Positions 1-8,948 of a stretch of 64,000 nt of DNA are shown here, piece after piece (position 1 is the first letter of the stretch; each line of letters opens with the position of its first letter). The notes beneath the pieces were generated by a model. It worked only from the letters and a program-made list of their open reading frames with translations. It searched no databases and was not told the DNA's origin. This stretch comes from Puffinus mauretanicus. Taxonomy: Eukaryota > Chordata > Aves > Procellariiformes > Procellariidae. The translations under genes were made by a program, and so were the position numbers. Location of the stretch: contig JAJKFH010003493.1 in NCBI GenBank assembly GCA_023333565.1, forward strand, positions 1 to 64,000. Direction: 5' to 3'.

Positions 1-85
1 GGGCACGAAGGGTTGAGATAACGACAGATTATTTAGAGCATATTGAGGAATTTATATCTGGTAACATATTAATTTGCTCTGCACC
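1..85 (+). other. ERV 5' leader segment
   Basis: AT-rich sequence between the missing 5' LTR/primer-binding region and the first open frame. It has no recognisable primer-binding site and no long open frame. It would be part of the genomic RNA leader, where packaging signals usually lie, but no such signal can be identified by eye. Confidence 0.5.
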
Positions 86-463
86 ATGCTCTTGTTTTTA
101 CTGTACCTGTTAAAAATTGGAGTTGGGTTTTGTAGTCTGTTGTGCTCTGCCGTGATTAATGATGTTTTGCCTGGGAGATTTGTTACTAAAGCGCTGGCAT
201 TGGGGGTTATTTGGTATTTGGGATTCGTAATGAAGCCGTTTCTGCATTTCGGGTACCACCTCATGGAGACCATTAGCAATTATACCTTTTCCGCCGAGAG
301 ATTCTTTATGGAGGAAGTAGAGAATGGCACCCTCGCTACCTTTCTCTATGATGTCATCTCCTTTGTTAAAATAACTTGCCAGTACCTTGAACATCCCTGG
401 GTAGTTAGGATACATCTATTGGTACTCCTTGGGAATATTGTTGCGGTTTTTGTCCAAGGTTAG
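86..463 (+). CDS. Small hydrophobic pre-gag ORF, function unknown
   Basis: This is a 125-codon open frame starting at an ATG with A at -3 (ACCATGC) and ending at TAG 461-463. I do not recognise the product. The N-terminus is strongly hydrophobic (about residues 1-23), a second hydrophobic stretch lies near residues 37-52, and a third ends the protein (about residues 108-124), so it would be an integral membrane or signal-bearing peptide. Two N-glycosylation sequons (NYT, NGT) lie between the second and third stretch. It overlaps the open part of the gag frame (405-463) in another frame; moving into gag would need a +1, not a -1, shift. It could be a genuine accessory or leader product, comparable in position to the gammaretroviral glycosylated-Gag leader, a gag N-terminus separated by an indel, or a chance frame. 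Conservation among other copies would decide. Confidence 0.4.
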   Translation: MLLFLLYLLKIGVGFCSLLCSAVINDVLPGRFVTKALALGVIWYLGFVMKPFLHFGYHLMETISNYTFSAERFFMEEVENGTLATFLYDVISFVKITCQYLEHPWVVRIHLLVLLGNIVAVFVQG

Positions 464-539
464 TAAGCAATTTAAGAATGTCATCCAGAGATCTGCCCCA
501 AGGCTGGATAGTTATGAGTGGCAGGGCGAGTGGGAAAGC

Positions 540-1991
540 ATGGGCAAATGCTTAGGACGATGGGCATCCCCAGTGTTCTGGAACTTTACCCCTGAACAAG
601 TGCAGAACCCTGAAAAATTAGTAGAATATTTGGAAGAAGTATGCTGTCACCCTGGCCATTCTAGGGAGACGCAAATCACTACAATATGCTGGGGCCTGGC
701 CCACGCCTACCGAGCCCTGTTTAACACCACTCAGAACCCCCAAGGGGAAGGAAACGTCTCTGCAGCTGATGACAAAGCAACAAGCCCTGTGGCTACTCCT
801 CCCCCCACAGCAAGCACAGCGGCTCCCTCACCCCCCAGGGCAGGCACGGCAGCTACTCTGCCCCCTGCGACAGAGACCCAACCCGTGCCGGTATCAGTCG
901 CCCCTATACAAAAAAGAAAATGCACAAGAAAATCAGCTCGTCTAGTAAGGGATGAAGATGAACCAGGGCCATCACGAGAACAGGAGGAGGAGGCAGAACC
1001 CGTAAATGAGATGGTGACCACCCGATCCCTATCTCTGGGTGAGCTGCGAGATATGCGAAAAGATTTCAGCCGTCGTCCAGGCGAGCACATTGTCACCTGG
1101 CTGCTCCGATGCTGGGATAACGGGGCCAGTAGCCTGGAATTAGAGGGTAGAGAAGCCAAGCAGCTGGGATCCCTTTCTAGGGAAGGGGGCATTGACAAAG
1201 CAATTGGACAAGGGGCACAAGTCCTCAGCCTCTGGAAGCGACTCCTGTCAGGTGTGAAGGAAAGGTATCCCTTCAAGGAAGATGTTATATGCCACCCAGG
1301 CAAGTGGACCACCATGGAGAGAGGTATCCAGTACCTGAGGGAATTAGCTGTGCTGGAAGTGATTTATGATGACCTGAACAACGAGCAGTTATCCAAAGAC
1401 CCAGATGAAGTCAAATGCACCCGACCCATGTGGCGGAAGTTTGTACGGAGCGCACCAGCGTCACATGCAAACTCATTGGCAGTAATGACCTGGAGAGATG
1501 GAGAGGAACAAACAGTGGATGAACTGGCTGGCCAACTCCGGCAATATGAAGAAAGTCTCTCTTCCTCCCTACGGGCCTGTGTCTCTGCTGTGGAGAAACT
1601 GTCTCAGGAGGTCCAGCAACTCAAAGAGGATATGTCCTGCTCCCCACCTGCACGGGCCAGTGTCTCAGCCATTAGGAGCAAGCGTCCCTCTGCTCAAGAG
1701 AGAAGACATCGTGGGTACACACGCCGGGGCAACCTGTGGTTTTACCTGCGTGACCACGGAGAGGACATGAGGAAGTGGGATGCAAAACCTACCTCAGTCC
1801 TACAGGCACGGGTACACGAGTTGCAAGGGAAAACAACCACAAAAGGGGGTTCTTCCAGGAAAACTGCTGCTCCAGTCTCCAGTGAGTTCCCCAGACAGAG
1901 TAGAAGGACTGATTCCACTTCCGACCTTAACAAAGGGACTTCTGACTCATACTTACAAGAAGTGGATAGCGAATATGATGACCAGGACTAG
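540..1991 (+). CDS. gag: ERVL-type Gag polyprotein
   Basis: Structural polyprotein that would form the particle core. The frame is open from 405 but has no ATG before 540, where the context is strong (AGCATGG) and the protein begins Met-Gly; 484 codons follow, including the TAG at 1989-1991. A TTG at 429 would give 520 residues. Visible order: an N-terminal Trp-rich matrix-like part; a Pro/Ala/Thr-rich linker (about 770-900); a basic then acidic stretch (about 910-1010); a capsid-like region (about 1025-1490) with conserved-looking Trp, Arg and Glu; a short coiled-coil-like segment (about 1575-1640); and a basic C-terminal part with Arg-Gly pairs (about 1675-1800). There is no CCHC zinc knuckle, as in foamy viruses and unlike most orthoretroviruses. 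No stop or frameshift interrupts it. The function as Gag is inferred from position and layout. Confidence 0.82.
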   Translation: MGKCLGRWASPVFWNFTPEQVQNPEKLVEYLEEVCCHPGHSRETQITTICWGLAHAYRALFNTTQNPQGEGNVSAADDKATSPVATPPPTASTAAPSPPRAGTAATLPPATETQPVPVSVAPIQKRKCTRKSARLVRDEDEPGPSREQEEEAEPVNEMVTTRSLSLGELRDMRKDFSRRPGEHIVTWLLRCWDNGASSLELEGREAKQLGSLSREGGIDKAIGQGAQVLSLWKRLLSGVKERYPFKEDVICHPGKWTTMERGIQYLRELAVLEVIYDDLNNEQLSKDPDEVKCTRPMWRKFVRSAPASHANSLAVMTWRDGEEQTVDELAGQLRQYEESLSSSLRACVSAVEKLSQEVQQLKEDMSCSPPARASVSAIRSKRPSAQERRHRGYTRRGNLWFYLRDHGEDMRKWDAKPTSVLQARVHELQGKTTTKGGSSRKTAAPVSSEFPRQSRRTDSTSDLNKGTSDSYLQEVDSEYDDQD

Positions 1992-2066
1992 AGGGGCCCT
2001 GCCTCCAGCCAGGTGGAGGAAAGGGACAACCGGGTTTACTGGACCGTGTGGATTCGATGGCCTGGC
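1989..2066 (+). promoter_or_regulatory. gag-pol UAG junction, possible readthrough pseudoknot
   Basis: The UAG at 1989-1991 separates gag and pol in one frame. Ten bases later CCTCC (2002-2006) can pair with GGAGG (2015-2019) around an 8-base loop. GCCAGG in that loop (2008-2013) is complementary to CCTGGC at 2061-2066, which would make an H-type pseudoknot with a long second loop of about 41 bases. Gammaretroviruses use a pseudoknot just after the gag UAG to allow readthrough; the parallel here is inference. The pairing was found by eye, and no folding energy was computed. Confidence 0.4.
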
Positions 2067-5000
2067 ACATCAGATCCACAAGAATATAAGGCTCTCGTAG
2101 ACACCGGTGCACAGTGTACCCTGATGCCATCAGGCTATAAAGGGGCAGAACCCATTTGTATTTCTGGAGTGACAGGGGGATCCCAAGAGTTAACTGTGTT
2201 GGAGGCCGAAGTGAGTCTAACCGGGAATGAGTGGCAGAAGCACCCCATTGTGACTGGCCCAGAGGCTCCGTGCATCCTTGGCATAGACTACCCCAGGAGA
2301 GGGTATTTTAAGGACCCAAAAGGGTACCGGTGGGCTTTTGGTATAGCTGCCCTGGAGACGGAGGAAATTAAACAGCTGTCCACCTTGCCTGGTCTCTCGG
2401 AGGACCCTTCTGTTGTGGGGTTGTTGAAGGTCCAAGAACAACAGGTACCAATTGCTACCACAACAGTGCACCGGCGGCAATACCGCACCAACCGAGACTC
2501 CCTGATCCCCATCCATGAGCTGATTCGTCGACTGGAGAGCCAAGGAGTGATCAGTAAGACTCGCTCACCCTTCAACAGTCCCATATGGCCAGTGCGAAAG
2601 TCTACTGGAGAGTGGAGACTAACAGTAGACTACCGTGGCCTGAACGAAGTCACGCCGCCACTGAGTGCTGCCGTGCCGGACATGCTGGAACTTCAATACG
2701 AACTGGAGTCAAAGGCAGCCAAGTGGTACGCCACCATTGATATCGCTAATGCCTTCTTCTCCATCCCTTTGGCAGCAGAGTGCAGGCCACAGTTTGCTTT
2801 CACTTGGAGGGGTGTCCAGTACACCTGGAACCGACTGCCCCAGGGGTGGAAACACAGCCCTACCATTTGCCATGGACTGATCCACACCGCACTGGAACAG
2901 GGTGAGGCTCCAGAACATCTGCAGTACATTGATGACATCATCGTGTGGGGCAACACAGCAGAGGAAGTTTTCGAGAAAGGGGAGAGAATAGTCCAAATCC
3001 TTCTGAAGGCTGGCTTTGCAATAAAACGAAGTAAGGTCAAGGGACCTGCACAGGAGATCCAGTTTTTAGGAATAAAACGGCAAGATGGACGTCGTCAGAT
3101 CCCAACGGATGTGATTAATAAAATAACAGCCATGTCTCCACCAACTAACAAAAAGGAAACGCAAGCTTTCTTAGGCGTTGTGGGTTTTTGGAGAATGCAT
3201 ATTCCAAATTACAGTCAGATCGTAAGCCCTCTCTATCACGTGACCAGGAAGAAGAACGACTTCAAATGGGGCCCTGAGCAACGACAAGCATTTGAACAAA
3301 TTAAACAGGAGATAGTTCAGGCAGTAGCCCTTGGGCCAGTCCGGGCAGGACAAGATGTGAAGAACGTGCTCTACACCGCAGCCGGGGAGAATGGCCCTAC
3401 CTGGAGCCTCTGGCAGAAAGCACCAGGGGAGACTCGAGGTCGACCCTTGGGGTTCTGGAGTCGGGGATACAGAGGATCCGAGGCCCGCTACACTCCAACT
3501 GAGAAGGAGATATTGACAGCATATGAAGGGGTTCAAGCTGCTTCGGAAGTGGTTGGTACTGAAGCACAGCTCCTCCTGGCACCCCGACTGCCGGTGCTGG
3601 GCTGGATGTTCAAAGGGAGCGTCCCCTCTACACATCATGCAACCGATGCTACGTGGAGTAAGTGGGTCGCGCTGATCACACAACGGGCCCGAATAGGAAA
3701 CCCCAGTCGCCCAGGAATTTTGGAGGTGATCACGAACTGGCCAGAAGGCAAAGATTTTGGAATATCCCCAGAGGAGGAGGTGACGCGTGCTGAAGAGGCC
3801 CCACCATATAACAAACTACCAGAAAACGAGAAGCAATATGCCCTGTTCACTGATGGGTCCTGTCGCCTTGTGGGAAAACATCGGAGATGGAAGGCTGCAG
3901 TATGGAGTCCTATACGCCAAGTTGCAGAAACTGCTGAAGGAGAAGGTGAATCGAGTCAGTTTGCAGAGGTGAAAGCCATCCAGCTGGCCTTGGACATTGC
4001 CGAACGAGAAAAATGGCCAGTACTTTATCTCTATACTGACTCCTGGATGGTGGCAAATGCCCTGTGGGGATGGTTGCAGCAGTGGAAGCAGAACAACTGG
4101 CAGCGCAGAGGTAAACCCATCTGGGCTGCTGCGTTGTGGCAAGATATTGCTGCCCGGGTAGAGAACCTGACTGTAAAAGTACGTCACGTAGATGCTCACG
4201 TACCCAAGAGTCGGGCCAGTGAAGAGCACCAAAACAACCAGCAGGTGGATCAGGCTGCCAAGATCGAAGTAGCTCAGGTAGATCTGGACTGGCAACATAA
4301 AGGTGAATTATTTATAGCTCGGTGGGCCCATGACACCTCAGGCCACCAAGGGAGAGATGCAACATATAGATGGGCTCGTGATCGAGGGGTGGATTTGACC
4401 ATGGACACTATTGCACAAGTTATCCACGAATGTGAAACATGCGCTGCAATCAAGCAAGCCAAGCGAGTAAAGCCTCTTTGGTATGGAGGACGATGGTTGA
4501 AGTATAAATATGGGGAGGCTTGGCAGATTGATTATATCACGCTCCCACAAACCCGACAGGGCAAGCGCTATGTGCTCACCATGGTAGAAGTAACCACAGG
4601 ATGGCTGGAAACATACCCTGTGCCCCATGCCACCGCCCGGAACACCATCCTGGGCCTTGAAAAACAAGTCCTATGGCGACATGGCACCCCAGAAAGAATT
4701 GAGTCAGACAACGGGACTCACTTCCGAAACACCCTCATAGACACCTGGGCCAAAAAGCATGGCATTGAGTGGGTTTATCACATCCCCTACCATGCACCAG
4801 CCTCCGGAAAAATTGAACGATACAACGGGCTGTTAAAGACAACACTGAGGGCAATGGGTGGTGGGACATTCAAGCATTGGAACACACATTTAGCAAAGGC
4901 CACCTGGTTAGTCAACACTAGGGGATCTGTCACTCGAGCTGGCCCTGCCCAATCCAAACCCTTACGTGCTGTAGAGGGGGATAAAGTCCCTGTCGTGCAT

Positions 5001-5177
5001 ATGAGGAATATGCTGGGGAAGACGGTCTGGGTTGCTCCTGCCTCTGGCAAGGGAAAACCCATCCGTGGGATTGCTTTTGCTCAGGGACCTGGGTGCACGT
5101 GGTGGGTGATGAGAAAGGATGGGGAAGTCCGGTGTGTACCTCAAGGGGATTTAATTTTGGGTGAAAATAGCCAATGA
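1992..5177 (+). CDS. pol: ERV Pol: protease, RT, RNase H, integrase
   Basis: Replication polyprotein open from the base after the gag TAG to TGA 5175-5177. It has no ATG near its start (the codon at 2013 is GTG) and shares the gag frame, so it would be made as a readthrough extension. Protease: DTGA at 2100 and an ILGID-type segment near 2274. Reverse transcriptase: first catalytic Asp at 2739, LPQG at 2835, YIDD at 2925. A connection with a GFWSR-like motif lies near 3450. RNase H: Asp 3852, Glu 3966, Asp 4038, Asp 4191, so the DEDD set is complete. Integrase: His 4329 and 4344 with Cys 4431 and 4440 (HHCC zinc site), then Asp 4530, Asp 4707, Glu 4815 with the classical 35-residue spacing. 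No dUTPase follows the integrase, unlike mammalian ERV-L. All core catalytic residues are present and no disruption is seen. Confidence 0.95.
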   Translation, partial: RGPASSQVEERDNRVYWTVWIRWPGTSDPQEYKALVDTGAQCTLMPSGYKGAEPICISGVTGGSQELTVLEAEVSLTGNEWQKHPIVTGPEAPCILGIDYPRRGYFKDPKGYRWAFGIAALETEEIKQLSTLPGLSEDPSVVGLLKVQEQQVPIATTTVHRRQYRTNRDSLIPIHELIRRLESQGVISKTRSPFNSPIWPVRKSTGEWRLTVDYRGLNEVTPPLSAAVPDMLELQYELESKAAKWYATIDIANAFFSIPLAAECRPQFAFTWRGVQYTWNRLPQGWKHSPTICHGLIHTALEQGEAPEHLQYIDDIIVWGNTAEEVFEKGERIVQILLKAGFAIKRSKVKGPAQEIQFLGIKRQDGRRQIPTDVINKITAMSPPTNKKETQAFLGVVGFWRMHIPNYSQIVSPLYHVTRKKNDFKWGPEQRQAFEQIKQEIVQAVALGPVRAGQDVKNVLYTAAGENGPTWSLWQKAPGETRGRPLGFWSRGYRGSEARYTPTEKEILTAYEGVQAASEVVGTEAQLLLAPRLPVLGWMFKGSVPSTHHATDATWSKWVALITQRARIGNPSRPGILEVITNWPEGKDFGISPEEEVTRAEEAPPYNKLPENEKQYALFTDGSCRLVGKHRRWKAAVWSPIRQVAETAEGEGESSQFAEVKAIQLALDIAEREKWPVLYLYTDSWMVANALWGWLQQWKQNNWQRRGKPIWAAALWQDIAARVENLTVKVRHVDAHVPKSRASEEHQNNQQVDQAAKIEVAQVDLDWQHKGELFIARWAHDTSGHQGRDATYRWARDRGVDLTMDTIAQVIHECETCAAIKQAKRVKPLWYGGRWLKYKYGEAWQIDYITLPQTRQGKRYVLTMVEVTTGWLETYPVPHATARNTILGLEKQVLWRHGTPERIESDNGTHFRNTLIDTWAKKHGIEWVYHIPYHAPASGKIERYNGLLKTTLRAMGGGTFKHWNTHLAKATWLVNTRGSVTRAGPAQSKPLRAVEGDKVPVVHMRNMLGKTVWVAPASGKGKPIRGIAFAQGPGCTWWVMRKDGEVRCVPQGDLILGENSQ

Positions 5178-5587
5178 ACTGAATTGTATGCTGTTAGTTA
5201 TTACATAGTACTGTATGTCATCACTTCTATGGTTACCATATGCCATATTAACAGTATTACAGTAAGAATCACCCAGATTAATGTAGGATGAACTCCGATG
5301 AAACTGAGCAAGGTGCAACGATGATAGAACCGGACGAGCGCCCAGAACTGGCCTCCGCATGCAAGAGCCCAACACCACACACCATCTCTCCTGCCCTGCA
5401 AGACTGTTATGACAGGTGGGACCCGAAGTCATGGACTAAATGAACTCAACGGACGTTTTAGAGGGATGGCCCATGGACTAAGGGAATGATATCCCTGTAT
5501 GTGTATATATCAAAAGGCAGGGAAAAGTAGCGGTGACTAATTGGAATGTATTGGAAAATGTGAGACCTGGGCATGATGTAGATGGTA
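5178..5587 (+). other. ERV pol-LTR interval without env
   Basis: The stretch between the pol stop and the purine tract has no + strand open frame of useful size and nothing resembling a surface/transmembrane glycoprotein or a dUTPase. It fits an env-less retrotransposing lineage. A and T dominate its first 100 bases, and the rest is mixed. Whether it holds RNA export or packaging signals cannot be told by eye. Confidence 0.7.
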
Positions 5588-5606
5588 TAGAATAAGGGGT
5601 GGATAT
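5588..5606 (+). other. Polypurine tract candidate
   Basis: The purine-rich run AGAATAAGGGGTGGATAT directly precedes the TGTC that opens the LTR. This is the position and composition expected of the primer for plus-strand DNA synthesis. Two T residues interrupt the purines, so its exact limits are uncertain. Confidence 0.7.
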
Positions 5607-5827
5607 TGTCCTGGTTCCAGCTGGGACAGGGTTAACTTTCTTCCCAGTAGCTTGGGGGTGTGCTGTGTTTTGGGTTCGGTGTGAAAGGAGCGTTGATGGC
5701 CCATTGATGCCCCATTGATGCTTTGGCTGTTGCTGGGTGATGCTTGCACCGGGAGGGGGGAGCGCAGCCGGGGTGGTGGACCCAGCTGGCCAATGGGGTA
5801 TTCTATACCATGTGACATCATGCTCAG

Positions 5828-5835
5828 TATAAAAA
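5828..5835 (+). promoter_or_regulatory. LTR TATA box
   Basis: TATAAAAA in U3, 34 bases after a CCAAT box and 8 after a CRE-like octamer. Transcription, and therefore the U3/R border, would be expected about 25-30 bases downstream, close to a G/C hairpin at 5847-5862. Confidence 0.8.
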
Positions 5836-5846
5836 CCAGGTGTGTG

Positions 5847-5862
5847 GGGGGGCTCGCCCCCC
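5847..5862 (+). other. G/C palindrome at presumed LTR start site
   Basis: GGGGGGC (5847-5853) and GCCCCCC (5856-5862) are perfect reverse complements separated by TC. The segment lies where the cap site is expected, so the element's RNA could begin with or next to a very stable G/C hairpin. The position relative to the real start is inferred. Confidence 0.5.
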
Positions 5863-5983
5863 GTTCGTGACACGCGATCGGCGGTCGGTGAGCGGTTGTA
5901 TCGTGCATTGCCTGTTTTGTGTATTCTGTTATTGTTGTTGTTCTCATTGTTATTTTACTGTTCTACTTAGTTTTATTTCAATT

Positions 5984-5989
5984 ATTAAA
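5984..5989 (+). promoter_or_regulatory. LTR poly(A) signal ATTAAA
   Basis: ATTAAA follows a long T-rich stretch about 150 bases downstream of the TATA box and precedes another T-rich run, the usual arrangement for the R/U5 border of an LTR. It is the common single-base variant of AATAAA. Confidence 0.65.
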
Positions 5990-8948
5990 CTGTTTTTATC
6001 TCAACCCGGGAGCTTTCCTGCTTGTGCCCTCCCGATTCTCTCCCCATCCCACCGGGGGGGGGGGGGTGATCGAGCGGCTGCGTGGCGTTTATTTTTGCTG
6101 GCTGGGGTTAAACCACGACAAAATGCTATAAAGAATGAACAGAGAGTTATTTTAGTTTTATGTCTCAGCCTGTACATATGTATGCATACATGCAAGCATG
6201 CACAAGCCCTGAATTTATGAAAGTTGGATTTTGTCTCAGAGATCTTTCGCTGGGATATGGTTTAAAAATGAAGATAAATGCTCAGGGAAGGTCAGGACAG
6301 CATAAAGAGAGACAAAAGAAAAGTTAGACAATCAAAACCAATGCACTACAATTTAACAGAAACCACCTCACAACAATAAAAGCAGGAAAGGACGCCATGT
6401 CTCCGAAGCACACGTATAATGTGACTTTAAAGAACAAAATTCCTCCAAGAGAAAAGGATAGGAATAAAAGGCCCAGGCTGAGCTGTGATGTGGTACATCT
6501 CCATGTCAGCAGATTTCAAATGGCACCAGAAGGAGATCTGGCACACACTTCACTTAACATCCTGCAGAGCTCCCGCGGACAGAGAGGGAGTACACCTTTT
6601 CCTAAAGGCATGAAGCGTGCCTTTACTTTGCTGCTGTGGAGAAAAACCGGATGGGAAAAACATATGTTTAGGTAACAATCTAGCTGCAGGGTAAGACCAT
6701 GACTGGAAAGGGCAATCCTTATACTTCAGCTGGCCAGGGTGCAAAGCTCTGTGAAATTTCCCTTTCCTTCCTGAGTCTGTATTTCTGCCTAATGTCTCCC
6801 TGCTGCCTGGGCCTACAAAAGGCAGCAGGAAGAAGCACTCTGCCTGCAAAAATTCAGATTTGGATGTACACATAGTACATCCATAGCACATCCATTTCCC
6901 TACTTATTTAGGCTTATGCCACATCTAAATTTATGTGCCAGAACACCTATATGGCTCAGCAAATTCTTTTGAATAAATACAGTTATAGGAACACAAAAGG
7001 ACAGATCACTCCCTTTAAGAACTGCCTTAAGATTCCTTCTAGTATAAGTCGTAATGCCCGTAGCAGGATTTGCTGTTGCAGTTCTACCAGCGTAACTGTA
7101 CCAGCAAACCCCTTCAAATTAGACAAGACCTTATTGCACTCACAGAAGGCCTAAAATTGTTTTTCTCGGAAGACCTTCTCTCTTCCATTGCACATCTCTC
7201 TCACTAGGTTCAATTGCTGTCTCCCTGGGGACCTGCGGTGTGTACAGGTTTTTTTTTTTGATCTCTACAGGCCTTGAAAGCAGCATGATCAAATGGATGA
7301 CTGAGGAGACTTGACAGGTACGCAGCTGCGTGCTGCAGCTCCGCTGCCCCCTGACTTCCGAGCTCATCTGTCTCGCTTGTCTCACAGCACACAGACAGGA
7401 GGGAACAGGAGATTAAAGCCACATTACACGTTACTGAATTACACAGGAAAGAAAGCAGATATCAGCGGAGGGTAGAGATAATGCTCCCAAGTAATAAAGT
7501 AGACAACAAATTCTGTGAGTCGCTTTTCTCCGATTGAAAGGAAGCCTCCATTTCATTCTCCTCTGGATCTGCTCGGGTATTCTTGTTCAGGTTTTAGCAA
7601 TTTTAGGTTCTTTAAGGCCAAACAGATTAGTTCCCTATTAAAAAACATAATAGCTAATAATCCTTCCAGAAATGACATGGTTATCTGTTTACAAATATTA
7701 TAAACAACCATCTGAAAAAGATTTTTTTCCCTGAAGAGCTACTTAAGCTAGATCTGTGCTGAAGAACACTGTAAGCTAAAGAGATTTCTCCTGGATTTAA
7801 ACTGACTTACTCAATACCAGACACAATTTAACCATATCAGCATAAAGCTCACTACAGGCTGGTTTACCCTACAGTGGAGCATCCATGCAGGCCTATTATA
7901 ACTGCCAAATGTTCAAAACCAGTTTTCCTGGAACAATTTTGAGAAGACGCGGTAGCTCTTCGGCTGCCTGAGGGAAGGGAATAAAGAATTGCACATACCA
8001 CACCAGGAAATTTATATGAAGTTAATATTCAAGACAGTTTAAAGCCTATGTCTGGGGCTCCAGAGTTCTGTATGTCATATTTTGGCTTCCATTTCTGAAG
8101 GCTGTCCCTGCAGGGTTTAACGTTGCTTTGGACTTAGGAAAGCTAGACTGTATAATTGAATGTACAAAGGAGAAGATGGACAGGAATCTGTACCTTGAGA
8201 GTGATTCTAAAAGATACAGACTTCCTGAGGAAACAGAGGGATTAACAAGACTAATTCTTTTATTGATATGGTTGAGTGCAGCAGGTATGTTCTGGGTTGC
8301 ATAGCACAGTTGTGCCTGCACAGGCAGCTGGAGGACTGTACGCACAGTGCTGCCTCACATACCTAGCTAGCTGGAATGTTCACAGACTCCACAGACTGGA
8401 TCAGTGTAACAAACAGGTGGGCATCCTTGAGGGTCGCTTTAGAATAGGCAGACTAGTGGTTCCAAAAGCCTTCTGTATATCTTCTCTCATGCTATCAGGA
8501 GCAGATTATTAGTTTCTTCCATACCTTTGATACCTAGTGGAAATACACCCACATCTGGCAGGCCAGCTCATAAAAACACACTTACTGTATTTACAGCAAC
8601 ACCTTCAGCAGGTTGCACTTGTCTCTTTTCATAAACAAAAGAAAAAAACCACAAAACCTGTATGTCTCCTTTTGAAAATGCATAATGAAAAGGCCCCCCA
8701 TTTTAATTTCATTTTGTGGATGGCATGGCTGTGATCATAAGCTGATAGTCAGACTACTGAAAGTGTATAACACGCACAGTGGCAAGAACGGTGTGCTCAA
8801 ACCAACATTCCTGATGAAAATCTGGAAAAATAATTGATTTATAAAGTACTTTATCTCACTTTACCCAATGAAAATGAGGGGGAAAGGCTATCTTTACACA
8901 ACCAAATTTGAATTAGTCTTTTGATTTAAAACCCATCTACTGCAAAAC

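Larger units (their letters stand above)
1..6120 (+). mobile_element. ERVL-class endogenous retrovirus, 5' end outside window
   Basis: The element is a near-complete, env-less endogenous retrovirus: leader with a small hydrophobic frame, gag, pol, short 3' untranslated stretch, purine-rich tract and 3' LTR. The class is inferred from three points: a Pol of the spuma-related/ERVL kind with a YIDD polymerase motif, a Gag without a zinc knuckle, and an LTR start and end that I recognise from avian ERVL families. The 5' LTR, primer-binding site and 5' target-site copy are not in the window, so neither the insertion age from paired LTRs nor the target duplication can be read. The sequence after the 3' LTR starts AAATG, which would be the 3' target-site copy if the duplication is 5 bp. 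gag and pol are both open along their whole length. Confidence 0.93.
5607..6120 (+). repeat. 3' LTR of avian ERVL-type element
   Basis: A 514-bp LTR delimited by near-perfect terminal inverted repeats (TGTCCTGGTT at the start, AACCACGACA at the end, one mismatch). The wording of the start (TGTCCTGGTTCCAGCTGGGA) and of the promoter segment matches avian ERVL LTRs as I remember them. U3 holds a CCAAT box (5790-5794), a CRE-like TGACATCA (5813-5820) and a TATA box. R and U5 contain a CpG-rich stretch (about 5868-5905), a T-rich part, an ATTAAA signal and a G13 run (6054-6066). Many CpGs remain unmutated, which suggests a fairly recent insertion. Confidence 0.93.

Noticed and set aside
2013..2015. 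Start of pol at 2013
   Set aside because: The codon is GTG, not ATG, and the frame is open back to the gag stop. Pol most likely has no own start.
5178..5606. Degenerate env gene
   Set aside because: No open frame or glycoprotein-like sequence on either strand, and only 430 bases are available.
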